A stretch of DNA of 64,000 bases from CAVSUB01 sp963816725. GTDB lineage: Bacteria; Acidobacteriota; Vicinamibacteria; Vicinamibacterales; 2-12-FULL-66-21. The notes below the pieces were generated by a model. That model made no database searches and was not told the DNA's origin. It worked only from the letters and a program-made list of their open reading frames with translations. Location: the NCBI GenBank assembly GCA_963816725.1, contig CAWFMC010000018.1:310001-374000 (forward strand), written 5' to 3'. Positions 27,324-35,991 of the stretch are shown in pieces. The position numbers were made by a program, and so were the translations under genes. Position 1 is the stretch's first letter, and each line of letters begins with the position of its first letter.

Positions 27324-28814
27324 GTGCTTCCTTCACCAACCGTCGAAAATTACTTGAAGACAATCCTCATGGCACAGAGCGCCGACCTGCCCTCAAGCGC
27401 GCTCGTGCCGATGGGACAGATCGCCACGACGCTCGGCGTCGCTCCGGGCACCGCAACCACCATGGTGAAGACCCTGGCCGACTCCGGCCTGGTGCGCTAC
27501 GAGCCGTACGCCGGCGTGCGATTGACCCGCACCGGGGAGAAACAGGCGGCACGCGTGCTCCGCCGCCACCGGTTGATCGAGCAGTTCCTGGTCCAGATCA
27601 TGGGCATGAGCTGGACGGAGGTGCATGAGGAAGCGGAGAAACTCGAGCATGCGGTGTCCGAACGCCTGATCGAGCGGATCGACGAGATGCTGGGCCGCCC
27701 GGCGGTCGACCCGCATGGTGATCCGATTCCTGACGCGGACGGCACAGTCAATCGGATCCGCTACGACACGCTGCTCACCTGCCCGCTCCATACAGCGGTC
27801 AGGGTGCAACGCGTCAGCGATCAGGATCCCGAGTTCCTCCGCTTCGTGGAGCGCCACGATCTCCGGCCGGGACAGGTGACGCAGGTCGAGGCGCGGAGCG
27901 ACGCCGCCGACAGCGTGCGGTTGCGCAGTGGGAAAAACCGGCCCTATACGATCGGCGCGCGCGCCGCGTCCAAGGTGCTGGTCCAGGCCGCGGGCGCGCT
28001 GGCCTTGACGTTGATGCTGGCGTGCCCGGCGCACGCCCAGACGCCCGCGCCGGCCGCCCCGCCGGCGGCGGCGCACCCGGCGGATAGCCCGTTCGCGATC
28101 GAAGACAACTCATTCCTGGTCGAGGAAGCCTTCAACCAGGAACGCGGCGTGGTCCAGAACATCTTCGGCCCGGCCCGGACCGGCGGTCAGTGGGCCGCCA
28201 GCTTCACCCAGGAATGGCCCGCGCCGTCGCAGACGCACCAGCTCTCGTACACGCTGTCGTTCGCCGACGGCAGCAGCGGATTCGGGGCCGGAGACACGCT
28301 GATCAATTACCGATATCAGCTGCTCGAGGAGGGGCCAGGCCGCCCGGCGTTCTCGCCGCGCGCGAGCCTCGTGCTTCCCACCGGCAGCGTCGGCGACGGG
28401 CTGGGGAACGGCTCGTACGGGCTGCAGGTGGACTTGCCGGTCAGCAAGCGCCGCGGCGCGATCTACTGGCACGGCAACGCCGGTTTCACCTGGCTGCCGC
28501 GCGCCGAGGCCGCCGGCAGCGCGGATCGCGCGAACCTGCTGTCTCCGTTCCTCGCCGGCAGCACGATTTACGCCCTGCGCCCGATGGTCCACCTGATGCT
28601 GGAGCAGGTCCTGCTCTTCGCCCAGTCATACGACGGCGTCGGACGTGACAGCAGCACCCTGTACACGCTCTCGCCCGGCGTACGCTTCGGCTGGAATGTG
28701 GGTGAGGCGCAGCTGGTCGGCGGCGCCGCGTTGCCCATCACCTGGCAGAGCGGCAACTCAGACGTCGGCGTCTTCCTCTACGCATCGTACGAACTGCCCT
28801 TCATCAAGAAGTAG
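27324..28814 (+). CDS. DtxR-family metalloregulator continuous with an outer-membrane beta-barrel domain
   Basis: A single 496-residue frame. Residues 1-125 are a DtxR/MntR winged helix and dimerisation domain (SPTVENYLKTI, PGTATTMVKTLADSGLVRYEPYAGVRLTRTGEKQA, RRHRLIEQFLV, WTEVHEEAEKLEHAVS); CPLH and HGDPIP follow, and about 178-220 is the FeoA/SH3-like C-terminal domain. Directly after it residues 217-239 form a signal-peptide-like segment (VLVQAAGALALTLMLACPAHAQ), a Pro/Ala linker, then about 250-496 resembles barrel proteins of the MetA-type 'phenol degradation transporter' family (GAGDTLINYRYQLLEEG, SLVLPTGSVGDGLGNGSYGLQVDLPVS). Either a true fusion or two genes sharing a frame with an unrecognised internal start. 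Start GTG 27324 is needed to keep the helix-turn-helix. Confidence 0.8.
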   Translation: MLPSPTVENYLKTILMAQSADLPSSALVPMGQIATTLGVAPGTATTMVKTLADSGLVRYEPYAGVRLTRTGEKQAARVLRRHRLIEQFLVQIMGMSWTEVHEEAEKLEHAVSERLIERIDEMLGRPAVDPHGDPIPDADGTVNRIRYDTLLTCPLHTAVRVQRVSDQDPEFLRFVERHDLRPGQVTQVEARSDAADSVRLRSGKNRPYTIGARAASKVLVQAAGALALTLMLACPAHAQTPAPAAPPAAAHPADSPFAIEDNSFLVEEAFNQERGVVQNIFGPARTGGQWAASFTQEWPAPSQTHQLSYTLSFADGSSGFGAGDTLINYRYQLLEEGPGRPAFSPRASLVLPTGSVGDGLGNGSYGLQVDLPVSKRRGAIYWHGNAGFTWLPRAEAAGSADRANLLSPFLAGSTIYALRPMVHLMLEQVLLFAQSYDGVGRDSSTLYTLSPGVRFGWNVGEAQLVGGAALPITWQSGNSDVGVFLYASYELPFIKK

Positions 28815-28856
28815 CCGCCCCGGCGGACCGGCGGTGCCGGGCGGCCCCGCGGCACG

Positions 28857-29261
28857 TCAGTCGTTGCTGTAGGAAGCGAAGGACGACGGTGTCTCCCACA
28901 CGCGGACGGTGACGATGTCGAGGCCGAGCTGCCGGCCTTCGTCGAAAATCAGCTTGGCGATGCGCTCGACGGTAGGGTTGCTCTCGAGCAGATAGATCGG
29001 CTCCCCCAACGCCTGGAGCGGCGCGACCAGTGGATCGTCGTGACGCAGGATCATCTTGTGATCGAGCTCCCGATCGATCCAGCCTTTGACCAGCCGCTTG
29101 ATGTCGCTGAAATCGGTGACCATGTTGCGGGCGTCGAGGCGATCGGTCCGCACCTCGATCTCGGCGAGCGCGTTGTGCCCGTGGGGATGCTTGCAGACGC
29201 CGTCGTAGTCGAGCAGGCGGTGGCCGTAGCAGAACTCGATCCGTTTGGTGACTAGATACAT
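28857..29261 (-). CDS. queD: 6-carboxy-tetrahydropterin synthase (QueD/PTPS family)
   Basis: 134-residue PTPS-family enzyme, probably acting in 7-deazapurine (queuosine) synthesis. Motifs: FCYGHRLLDYDGVCKHPHGHNALAEIEV with the zinc histidines and catalytic cysteine, MVTDFSDIKRLVKGWIDRELDHKMIL, and ESNPTVERIAKLIFDE with the catalytic Glu region near the C-terminus. ATG 29261 is supported by the exact family N-terminus MYLVTKRIEF; the longer upstream frame belongs to the divergent queC. queE is not in the window. Confidence 0.9.
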   Translation of the reverse strand: MYLVTKRIEFCYGHRLLDYDGVCKHPHGHNALAEIEVRTDRLDARNMVTDFSDIKRLVKGWIDRELDHKMILRHDDPLVAPLQALGEPIYLLESNPTVERIAKLIFDEGRQLGLDIVTVRVWETPSSFASYSND

Positions 29262-29324
29262 GATTCGTGGTGGCAGTTGGACGGGAGCTTCGGTGGCGAC
29301 GCCGGATTCTCGACATCGATCATA

Positions 29325-29999
29325 GTGCCTATCCCAGCGGTGACCGCGGTGTTGTTCTCGGGCGGCCTGGACAGTGCCGTGCTGGTCGCGCAGGCGGCTC
29401 GCGAAGGACCCGTCCAGCCCATGTACGTCTCGGTCGGGCTGGCCTGGGAGGCGACGGAACGCGAGGTCGCAACGCGTTTCCTCGCCTCGCTTCCGCCCGC
29501 CGACATCCGGCCGCTCGCTTCGCTGCGGGTCGACATGACCGACGTCTATCCGCCGACGCACTGGGCGATCCGCGGGGAGGCCCCCGGCTTCGACACCCCC
29601 GACGAAGATGTCTACCTCGAAGGGCGGAACGTCATCCTGCTGTCGAAGGCCGCCGTGTTCATGGCCCGCGCGCGCATCGAGCGGGTGTGGATCGGGCCGC
29701 TCGCCGGCAACCCGTTTCCCGACGCGACTGCGGAGTTCTTCAGCGCCTTCGCCGGCGCGCTCTCGATCGGCGTCGCCGCGCCGATCGCCGTCATCGCGCC
29801 CTTCGCGACGCTCCACAAGGCCGACGTGATTCGACTCGGCCGGCAGCTCGGGGTCTCGCTGGAGCTGACGCTGTCCTGCATGCAGCCGCAGCGGGGGCTG
29901 CACTGCGGCCGCTGCAGCAAGTGCCGCGAGCGGCGCGAGGCCTTCGCCGAGGCCGGGGTGGACGACCCGACCGCCTACGCGGCGACACCGATCAGATAG
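29325..29999 (+). CDS. queC: 7-cyano-7-deazaguanine synthase-like protein (QueC)
   Basis: Adenine-nucleotide alpha-hydrolase-fold enzyme with the PP-loop LFSGGLDSAVLVAQ at the N-terminus and a C-terminal zinc site of four cysteines in LSCMQPQRGLHCGRCSKCRERREAF. QueC converts 7-carboxy-7-deazaguanine to preQ0. From GTG 29325 the product has 224 residues. The start is uncertain: a TTG at 29277 gives a longer form, and no strong Shine-Dalgarno is seen. Divergent from queD, which supports a shared pathway. The middle part deviates from classical QueC, so a related PP-loop function remains possible. Confidence 0.85.
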   Translation: MPIPAVTAVLFSGGLDSAVLVAQAAREGPVQPMYVSVGLAWEATEREVATRFLASLPPADIRPLASLRVDMTDVYPPTHWAIRGEAPGFDTPDEDVYLEGRNVILLSKAAVFMARARIERVWIGPLAGNPFPDATAEFFSAFAGALSIGVAAPIAVIAPFATLHKADVIRLGRQLGVSLELTLSCMQPQRGLHCGRCSKCRERREAFAEAGVDDPTAYAATPIR

Positions 30000-30036
30000 G
30001 GGCGTGTTCGGGGTGGGGTCCTGGCGCTCGGATCCG

Positions 30037-30969
30037 TCAGGATGCGCGAAGGCGGATGGAGCCGTCGCCGGTGCGGATCTTCAGGGTCTTGCCGCCCGTG
30101 CCCAGTTGAGCGCGCAGCGCGCGGCGGCTGGACTCGTCGCGATCATGGCTGGGCCCGCCGTCCGTCGGCGAGCCGTCGGCTTCGGCGCGGACCGGACCGA
30201 CATGCAGGTCGTTGCGGATGCCGCCGTCGCTGGTCCGAGCATCGAGCTCGGCGGAGAAATCCTGCGGCAGGTAGACGGTGACGCTGCCGTCACCAGTCGT
30301 GAAGCTCCAGTCATCCGTCATCGTGGTGCTGGCGGACGCGCGGTAGACGATCGAGCCGTCGCCGGTGTGGAGCTTGACGACGCCCAGATTCCCGGAGACC
30401 TCGACGCTGCCGTCGCCCGTGTCCACGTCGAGCGCCCCCTCGGCATTGTCCACGTGCACGGAACCGTCGCTGGTATGAAACGTCAGCTCGCCGCCGACGT
30501 CCGCGGCACGGATGCTGCCGTCACTGGTGCCGAGGTCAAGGCGCCCGCTCACCCGCTCGATCCGGATCGATCCGTCTCCGCTGCGGGCGACGACGTCGGT
30601 CTTGGAGGGAACGGAGACGACCAGCCTGGCGGAGGCGGAGTGGTGGATACCGAAGCCGGTGAAGCTCTCCCCCTTCGGGCGCTTGACGTCCACCGTGACG
30701 CGATCGCCATCCTGCCGCGCGTCGATGACCAGCGCGTCGACCGCTTCTTTCGTCCCGCCGCGCTTTTCGATCTCGACCAGCACCTCTGCCCGATCCCATG
30801 ACCGGATCTCGATCGCGCCGTCGAACGTCGTGACGTTGAGGACCGGGCTACCGGAGACCGTGAACCGCTTCTCCTCGCGCTCGATCAGCGCTTGGGAATC
30901 GACGCTCACCATGCAGGCGGTCGCGCTCAGCGAGGACGCCAGCACGCCGCATGCGACGGCAAATCTCAT
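30037..30969 (-). CDS. DUF4097-type beta-helix lipoprotein
   Basis: 310-residue exported lipoprotein. From ATG 30969 the N-terminus is a lipoprotein signal (MRFAVACGVLASSLSATAC, with the lipobox cysteine at residue 19). The mature part is a chain of short repeats centred on DGSI/DGSV (GDGSIRIERVSG, SDGSIRAADVGG, SDGSVHVDNAEG, GDGSVEVSGN, GDGSIVYRA and others), typical of DUF4097 'adhesin-like' beta-helix proteins. The molecular role of this family is unknown; members often sit in envelope-stress loci. An upstream start at 31035 would overlap nagA and is rejected. Confidence 0.85.
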   Translation of the reverse strand: MRFAVACGVLASSLSATACMVSVDSQALIEREEKRFTVSGSPVLNVTTFDGAIEIRSWDRAEVLVEIEKRGGTKEAVDALVIDARQDGDRVTVDVKRPKGESFTGFGIHHSASARLVVSVPSKTDVVARSGDGSIRIERVSGRLDLGTSDGSIRAADVGGELTFHTSDGSVHVDNAEGALDVDTGDGSVEVSGNLGVVKLHTGDGSIVYRASASTTMTDDWSFTTGDGSVTVYLPQDFSAELDARTSDGGIRNDLHVGPVRAEADGSPTDGGPSHDRDESSRRALRAQLGTGGKTLKIRTGDGSIRLRAS

Positions 30970-31016
30970 ACCGGCATAGACGGCCTGACGTGTCCCAGCG
31001 TTCCAGAAAAGAACAG

Positions 31017-32228
31017 TCACTCGCGGAGCTGCCACACCAGCTCCCCGCCGACGAAAGTCGAGCGAACCTGGAGCTGTTCGTCAAGAACGGTCAGGTCCGC
31101 GATCCAGCCCTCGCAGACCCGCCCCACCGCGGCCAGGCCGAGGGCGTCGGCCGGACTGGTCGCGCAGCAGCGCGCCGCATCGAGGATGGTCATCCGCAGC
31201 TCGCGGACGAGGTTCCGGAACGCCTTATCCATCGTCAACGTGCTGCCCGCGATCGTGCCGTCGTCCAACCTCGCGACGTCGCCGATGGTGATCGGCCGGT
31301 CGCCGATGAACGTGCGGGTGCCGACCGGCAGACCGGAGCCGGCGGTCCCGTCGGTGATGGCCATGATCCCGTCCGGCCCCTTCGCCGCAACCGCGACGCG
31401 GAGCATCGCCGGGTGCACGTGCACCCCGTCGCAGATGATCTCGGCCGTGACACGGTCGCTCTCGAGCACGGCGGCGGCCAGCCCGGGAAGGCGATGACCG
31501 AGCGGCGTCATCCGGTTGAACAGGTGTGTCGCCTGCGTGGCCCCAGCTTCGATGCCGGCGAGCGCCTGCTCGTAGCTCGCGCCGGAATGGCCGAGAGACA
31601 CGTAAATTCCTGCTGCGACGAGATCGGGGATCAGATCGATCACCCCCTCGAGCTCCGGGGCGACGGTCATGATGCCGACGTCTCCACGCGCTGCATGTAT
31701 GACGGCCAGGATGTCGTCGCCCGTAAAGCGGCCGTCGGCCACCGCGCCGCGCGGCAGGCGCAGACACTCGACCGGCTGGGCGCCGCAGTACTCCGGGTTG
31801 ATGAAGTTGCTTTCGAGGTGCGCGGGGAGCACGCGGGCGCCGCTGGGCCCGTGCCGGGCGACGCGGATCGCGTCCAGCATCTCGCGCAGAGGATCCGGCG
31901 CACAGGCGATCGAGGTCGGGCAGAAGGCCGTCACCCCATATCGCGGCAAGCGAGCGGCGAGAGCGGCAACGCCGCCGGCGCCGTCGAGGGCATCGGCCCC
32001 TTCCAGCCCGTGCACGTGAACGTCGATGAATCCCGGCACGATGAAGTGCCGGGTGCAGTCGATCAGCCCCGGATCAGAGCCGGATGGGCGGCTGCCCGGC
32101 TCGACGCTCGCGATCCGGCCATCTTCGATCACCACCGTGCCCGGATGCAGGATGCGATCGGGGAGCACGACGGAGGCGCCGGACAGGATGGTCCGGGGCG
32201 CGTGGCGGCCGCGCTCGGTGTCGATCAC
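31017..32228 (-). CDS. nagA: N-acetylglucosamine-6-phosphate deacetylase
   Basis: Amidohydrolase-fold enzyme of amino-sugar recycling, 403 residues. Motifs: VPGFIDVHVHGLEGADALDG (metal-binding HxH), PAHLESNFINPEYCGAQP (metal-binding Glu), YVSLGHSGASYEQALAGIEAGATQATHLFNRM (two His) and MAITDGTAGSGLPVG (catalytic Asp). GTG 32228 overlaps the upstream stop by four bases and is preferred; GTG 32249 is also possible. No nagB or sugar kinase is adjacent. Confidence 0.93.
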   Translation of the reverse strand: MIDTERGRHAPRTILSGASVVLPDRILHPGTVVIEDGRIASVEPGSRPSGSDPGLIDCTRHFIVPGFIDVHVHGLEGADALDGAGGVAALAARLPRYGVTAFCPTSIACAPDPLREMLDAIRVARHGPSGARVLPAHLESNFINPEYCGAQPVECLRLPRGAVADGRFTGDDILAVIHAARGDVGIMTVAPELEGVIDLIPDLVAAGIYVSLGHSGASYEQALAGIEAGATQATHLFNRMTPLGHRLPGLAAAVLESDRVTAEIICDGVHVHPAMLRVAVAAKGPDGIMAITDGTAGSGLPVGTRTFIGDRPITIGDVARLDDGTIAGSTLTMDKAFRNLVRELRMTILDAARCCATSPADALGLAAVGRVCEGWIADLTVLDEQLQVRSTFVGGELVWQLRE

Positions 32229-32641
32229 GGGCGGTTGCCGATGTGCCACTGGAGCTTGCGCCCCTCGAGCGGCAACGCGCCGGCACCTTCGGCGCGAAAG
32301 ACGGACTGGTCGACGTCGCGGATCAGCGTGCGCAGCCAGCGTTCGTCGGGCGCCGAGAAGACGATCACCCCGGCTCCCTCGGCCGGCGGGAAGCGGCGAT
32401 CGTCGGTGTAATCGCGATCGAGCGTGATCAGCGTGCGTCCCATCTGCCGCGCCAGGCGATAGTGGAGGACGTCGGAGGCCCGGCGGACATCCTCGTGTTC
32501 GAGCACGAAGAACACGTCCCAGCTGAGCGTCCGGCGCATGAACTCGACCGTCCCGCTCGGAATGTTGGCGTCGGCGTAGACTCGCGGCCGTCCGCCGGCC
32601 TCGACCAGCACGTCGGTGAGTTCCGAGGAGAGCGTGCCCAT
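32225..32641 (-). CDS. PIN-like DUF5615 protein
   Basis: 138 residues. RVYADANIPSGTVEFMRR, LEHEDVRRASDVLHYRLARQMGRTLITLDRDYTDDRRFPP and GVIVFSA match the compact PIN-like DUF5615 fold, with acidic residues at the usual nuclease positions. DUF5615 proteins are often predicted toxins paired with DUF433 antitoxins, but no small partner gene is present here; the neighbours are a deoxyhypusine-synthase-like gene four bases upstream and nagA overlapping downstream. A housekeeping or orphan role is therefore as likely as a toxin. Confidence 0.8.
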   Translation of the reverse strand: MGTLSSELTDVLVEAGGRPRVYADANIPSGTVEFMRRTLSWDVFFVLEHEDVRRASDVLHYRLARQMGRTLITLDRDYTDDRRFPPAEGAGVIVFSAPDERWLRTLIRDVDQSVFRAEGAGALPLEGRKLQWHIGNRP

Positions 32642-32645
32642 CGGG

Positions 32646-33818
32646 TCAGCGATGCCGGTCGATCTCGGCTGGTTCGTCGGTCAAGGCCGGTTTCGCCACG
32701 TCGCCTGAAGCCTGCCGCGCTTTCGCCTGCCGCACGAGATCCGCGACCAGTTCGGCACGCTTGTGCACCAGTTCCTTGCGGGCACGGCGACCGTGCGGCG
32801 AGCCGATGGCGTATTCGCAGAAGAGCGGAAAGGCGATCGTCGAGTCGCAGTAGGCAACCGCGGTATCCGGCAGCACGCCGGGATTGACCTTGCCCCAGCT
32901 GACCGCTTCCGCCGGCGTCGCGCCCGACAGACCGCCCCAGACGACCTGATCGGTCGTGATCTGGATGAAGTAGTCGTTCCCGCCCTTCGGAATGCCGTAG
33001 ACCTCCCAGAGTGTCGGCTGACCCTGCAGATAGAAGTTCTTGGGCGAGCCGCCGCCGAGGATCACGCAGCCGTTCTGTTTGCCGGCCAGGATGATCGCGC
33101 AGACCTCGTTGACGTCCTTGTTGGGATCGATCATCAGGGTGCCGCCGTTCATCAGCTCGTGGTAGGCGATGTTCATGCCGATCGAGCTGTCGCCGGGGGA
33201 CGACGTGTAGATCGGGACACCGGCGAGCGCGGCCCGCGCCACCACCGAATATTCCTCGCAGCCTGGATGCCGGTCGAGGAGATCCTGGCCGAGCCGGTAG
33301 TGGAACTCCGAGGTCGAGACGGGCCCTTCGAGCCCGGAGCGCACCAGGAAATCGCGGATGTAGGCGTCGGTTTCGAGCAGCACCGTGGCCGGGAACAACA
33401 CGTCGTAAATCCGGATGATCCCCTGCTGATAGAGATCCACGTCGTCGAGGAAGGGCGAGCCGCGGTGCAGCGTGAAGTTGAGCGCGTAATGCAGGTCGTG
33501 ATACAGGTTCGCGCCGGTGCTGATCAGGAAATCGACCAGGCCACGATCGATCAGCTCGATGACACAGCCGCCGAGCCCGGCCGGCGTGAGGGCGCCGGCG
33601 ACGGTGAGACCGATCGTCGTCTCGTTGACGGGGTCCAGCATCTTGTCGGTGAAGATGTGGCACGCTTCGGACAGGCGGCCGGCGTTGAACGCCTGGAAGC
33701 CGTGCTCGATCAGATTGCGGACCTCGGCGCTGCCGGTCGGCCGGTAATAGGTGATTGGCTTGCCCGACAAGTAGTTGCCAGGCCGTTTGCCCGGCGCGCC
33801 GGGGGCTCGATGGGGCAC
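32646..33818 (-). CDS. Deoxyhypusine-synthase-like protein
   Basis: 390-residue member of the deoxyhypusine synthase family with its NAD-binding Rossmann-like core: GLTVAGALTPAGLGGCVIELIDRGLVDFLISTGANLYHDLHYAL, YTSSPGDSSIGMN, GGGSPKNFYLQ (lysine of the active-site region) and VSWGKVNP. In eukaryotes and archaea the enzyme modifies eIF5A/aIF5A; bacteria lack that target, and bacterial homologues are thought to make homospermidine or act on unknown substrates. It is four bases upstream of the DUF5615 gene. The C-terminal about 40 residues are charged and variable. Confidence 0.88.
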   Translation of the reverse strand: MPHRAPGAPGKRPGNYLSGKPITYYRPTGSAEVRNLIEHGFQAFNAGRLSEACHIFTDKMLDPVNETTIGLTVAGALTPAGLGGCVIELIDRGLVDFLISTGANLYHDLHYALNFTLHRGSPFLDDVDLYQQGIIRIYDVLFPATVLLETDAYIRDFLVRSGLEGPVSTSEFHYRLGQDLLDRHPGCEEYSVVARAALAGVPIYTSSPGDSSIGMNIAYHELMNGGTLMIDPNKDVNEVCAIILAGKQNGCVILGGGSPKNFYLQGQPTLWEVYGIPKGGNDYFIQITTDQVVWGGLSGATPAEAVSWGKVNPGVLPDTAVAYCDSTIAFPLFCEYAIGSPHGRRARKELVHKRAELVADLVRQAKARQASGDVAKPALTDEPAEIDRHR

Positions 33819-33954
33819 GAGAGTCTCCTGTGTCTACGAATCGCCCTCAGCTTAGCATCGCGGTGTCAAACTCGATCCCTGCGGCCGATACTCTTCACAG
33901 CGCGGCATGCACACGAACCCAGCCCGTCCTCGCGTATAGTCAGGCCTGCCATCC

Positions 33955-34416
33955 ATGCCAACCGTTCCGACGTCAACGGCGGCCGAGGTGCTGTGGATCG
34001 CGGCGCTGGTCGCGGCGGCGATCCTCGTCGGGGGCGTGCTGATCCTGTGGTTCAAGGGGCGCAAGCTGCCCGGGCCGCACGTGTTCCGGGCCAGCCGCTT
34101 CAGCCAGGGTAACTTCTTCTTCCCCACGCAGGTGGCGGTCACGCCCGGCAGCGTGGTGCACTTCACGCCGTCGCTCATCGGCGGGACCGAACACTCGATG
34201 CACATCGCCCACGTCGCCTCGGTGCTGATTGATCGCAAACTGTTCTTTTCGAACGTGCTGATCGAGAGCTCCGGCGGCACCAGTCCGGTGCGGTGCCACG
34301 GCCATCGCAAGCAGGACGCGATCGAGATGAAGCAGCTGATCGAGCAGTATCAATCCGACTACTACCGCGCCCAGCGGACAGCGCCGGTACCTGCGCCCGG
34401 TACGGGCCGGGCCTGA
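33955..34416 (+). CDS. Membrane-anchored protein with a PH-like region
   Basis: 153 residues. One N-terminal transmembrane segment (EVLWIAALVAAAILVGGVLILWF) is followed by a basic stop (KGRK) and a compact cytoplasmic domain: FRASRFSQGNFFFPTQVAVTPGSVVHFTPSLIGGTEHSMHIAHVASVLIDRKLFFSNVLIES and then a helix (KQDAIEMKQLIEQYQSDYYR). The strand pattern resembles small bacterial PH-like domains; this is tentative. It lies 18 bases upstream of a sigma-54 activator gene, so the two probably form an operon. Function unknown. Confidence 0.7.
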   Translation: MPTVPTSTAAEVLWIAALVAAAILVGGVLILWFKGRKLPGPHVFRASRFSQGNFFFPTQVAVTPGSVVHFTPSLIGGTEHSMHIAHVASVLIDRKLFFSNVLIESSGGTSPVRCHGHRKQDAIEMKQLIEQYQSDYYRAQRTAPVPAPGTGRA

Positions 34417-34434
34417 GGCGGAGCACCGCTCGAC

Positions 34435-35757
34435 GTGGACAAGCCATCTGCCGCGGACCGCCGCGCCGAACCGACGGAACTGGAAGTTCGCTTCCGCAGT
34501 CTCGTGCAGTCGCCGCTGCGCGCGTCCCTGCTGCGGTTCCTCTGCGCCCGCCCCGAGGAATCGTTCGATCTCGAAGCGATGATGCAGACGTTCGGGCGTC
34601 TGAAACTGGACATCGAGAACTGCATCCGCGAGCTTCTCGCGTTCGGGCTGGCGCAGCGCGTGGCCGGGCCCGGCCCGCCGCGCTACACGTTCGTGATGCC
34701 GGAGGGTCGGGCAATCCGCGACCTCATGGACGAGTTCCTCGAGCGGCGCGCGACGGTCACGCACGAGGACCGCTCGCCATCGGTCCAGCGCTTCCGCGAG
34801 ATGATCGGCCGCGACGAGAAGATGCTGGTGGTGTTCGAGTGGATCCGGACCGCCGCGAAGTCGGACATTTCCGTCCTGATCCTCGGCCCGACCGGATCGG
34901 GCAAGGAAGTCGTGGCGCGGATGATCCACGAACTGAGCCGCCGAGGCCCCAATAAGTTCCAGGCGGTCAATACCGCAGCGCTGCCCGACACGCTGTTCGA
35001 GTCGGAGATCTTCGGCTACGAGAAGGGCGCGTTCACCGGCGCCTACGATCGCAAGCCGGGCCGGCTCGAGATGGCCAACAACGGCACGCTGTTCCTCGAC
35101 GAGATCGGCGACATGTCGCTCATCGCCCAGGCCAAGCTGCTACGCGTGCTCGAGGAGCGCCGTTTCGAGCGGCTGGGCGGCAACACTCCGATCGACGTGA
35201 ATTTCCGCCTGATCTCCGCCACCAATCGCGCCCTCGATCAGTTCGTTCGCGACTCCCGATTCCGCGAGGATCTCTACTACCGCATCAACGCCTTCTCGAT
35301 CCGCTTGCCCTCCCTCCGCGAACGCACCACCGACATCCCCGTTCTTGCGCAGCGATTCCTGGCCCGCTACTGCGCCGCCAACGATCTGCCGCCGGATGGC
35401 AAGACCTTCTCGAAGGAAGCCGCCGACATGTTTCTGCACTACCACTGGCCGGGCAACATCCGCGAACTCGAGAGCACGGTGTCGCGAGCGGCCCTGTCCT
35501 CACCCGGACGTGTCATCCGCCCGGTGGACATCGACTTCCTGCACGCCAGCGAAGCCGCCGTCGAGGTATCCCGCGAGCGGCTGCCGACGCTCGCGGAGGC
35601 CGAGCGCGCCCACATCGCACGAGTCCTCGAGAGCGTGAATTGGAACAAGAAGCAGGCGGCGACGGTGCTGGATATCAGCCGCGGGACGCTTTATCGCAAG
35701 ATCCTCGAGTACAGCATGGAGGCGGAGCCCAAGCCCGCGCGCGGCCGCCCGCGCTGA
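34435..35757 (+). CDS. Sigma-54-dependent transcriptional activator with N-terminal winged-helix-like domain
   Basis: 440 residues. Residues about 15-110 look like a winged-helix module (RFRSLVQSPLRASLLRFLCARPEESFDLEAMMQTFG...LAQRVAGPGPPRYTFV) rather than a receiver. The AAA+ domain follows: GPTGSGKEVVARMIHELS (Walker A), FGYEKGAFTGAYDRKPG (GAFTGA loop contacting sigma-54), GTLFLDEIGDMS (Walker B) and FREDLYYRINAFSIRLPSLRER (sensor/arginine region). The C-terminus has a Fis-type HTH (NKKQAATVLDISRGTLYRKILEY). No phosphorylation site is present, so the activating signal is unknown. GTG start with an upstream GGCGGAG. Confidence 0.92.
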   Translation: MDKPSAADRRAEPTELEVRFRSLVQSPLRASLLRFLCARPEESFDLEAMMQTFGRLKLDIENCIRELLAFGLAQRVAGPGPPRYTFVMPEGRAIRDLMDEFLERRATVTHEDRSPSVQRFREMIGRDEKMLVVFEWIRTAAKSDISVLILGPTGSGKEVVARMIHELSRRGPNKFQAVNTAALPDTLFESEIFGYEKGAFTGAYDRKPGRLEMANNGTLFLDEIGDMSLIAQAKLLRVLEERRFERLGGNTPIDVNFRLISATNRALDQFVRDSRFREDLYYRINAFSIRLPSLRERTTDIPVLAQRFLARYCAANDLPPDGKTFSKEAADMFLHYHWPGNIRELESTVSRAALSSPGRVIRPVDIDFLHASEAAVEVSRERLPTLAEAERAHIARVLESVNWNKKQAATVLDISRGTLYRKILEYSMEAEPKPARGRPR

Positions 35758-35873
35758 TGCGCAGGACGGAGCCGTCGCGATCATCGCGACGACGGTTTTG
35801 ATCGCGGCTGTTCAAGAACAGCACAACATCCACACGCCACGGCCGCCCTCGGCAGGATGCACCAGCCCTCACG

Positions 35874-35902
35874 TTGCCGGTAACCTGTTCGTGCTCTATA
35901 CT
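35874..35902 (+). promoter_or_regulatory. Sigma-70-type promoter for the S8 protease gene
   Basis: TTGCCG (35874-35879), 17-base spacer, TATACT (35897-35902). The spacing is ideal and the -10 matches five of six consensus bases. It lies about 90 bases before the protease start codon; the rest of the gap from 35758 has no gene. Confidence 0.6.
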
Positions 35903-35991
35903 TTCGCCTCCTCTGGTGCGATACGGCCGAGGCAGGCATTCTGCTTGCTCCGGTACGACAGTTCCTCTGCGTCATCAGTGGCCTCAGTCAC

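Noticed and set aside
32225..32641. Toxin-antitoxin module
   Set aside because: DUF5615 is present but no antitoxin-sized partner gene lies beside it; neighbours are metabolic genes.
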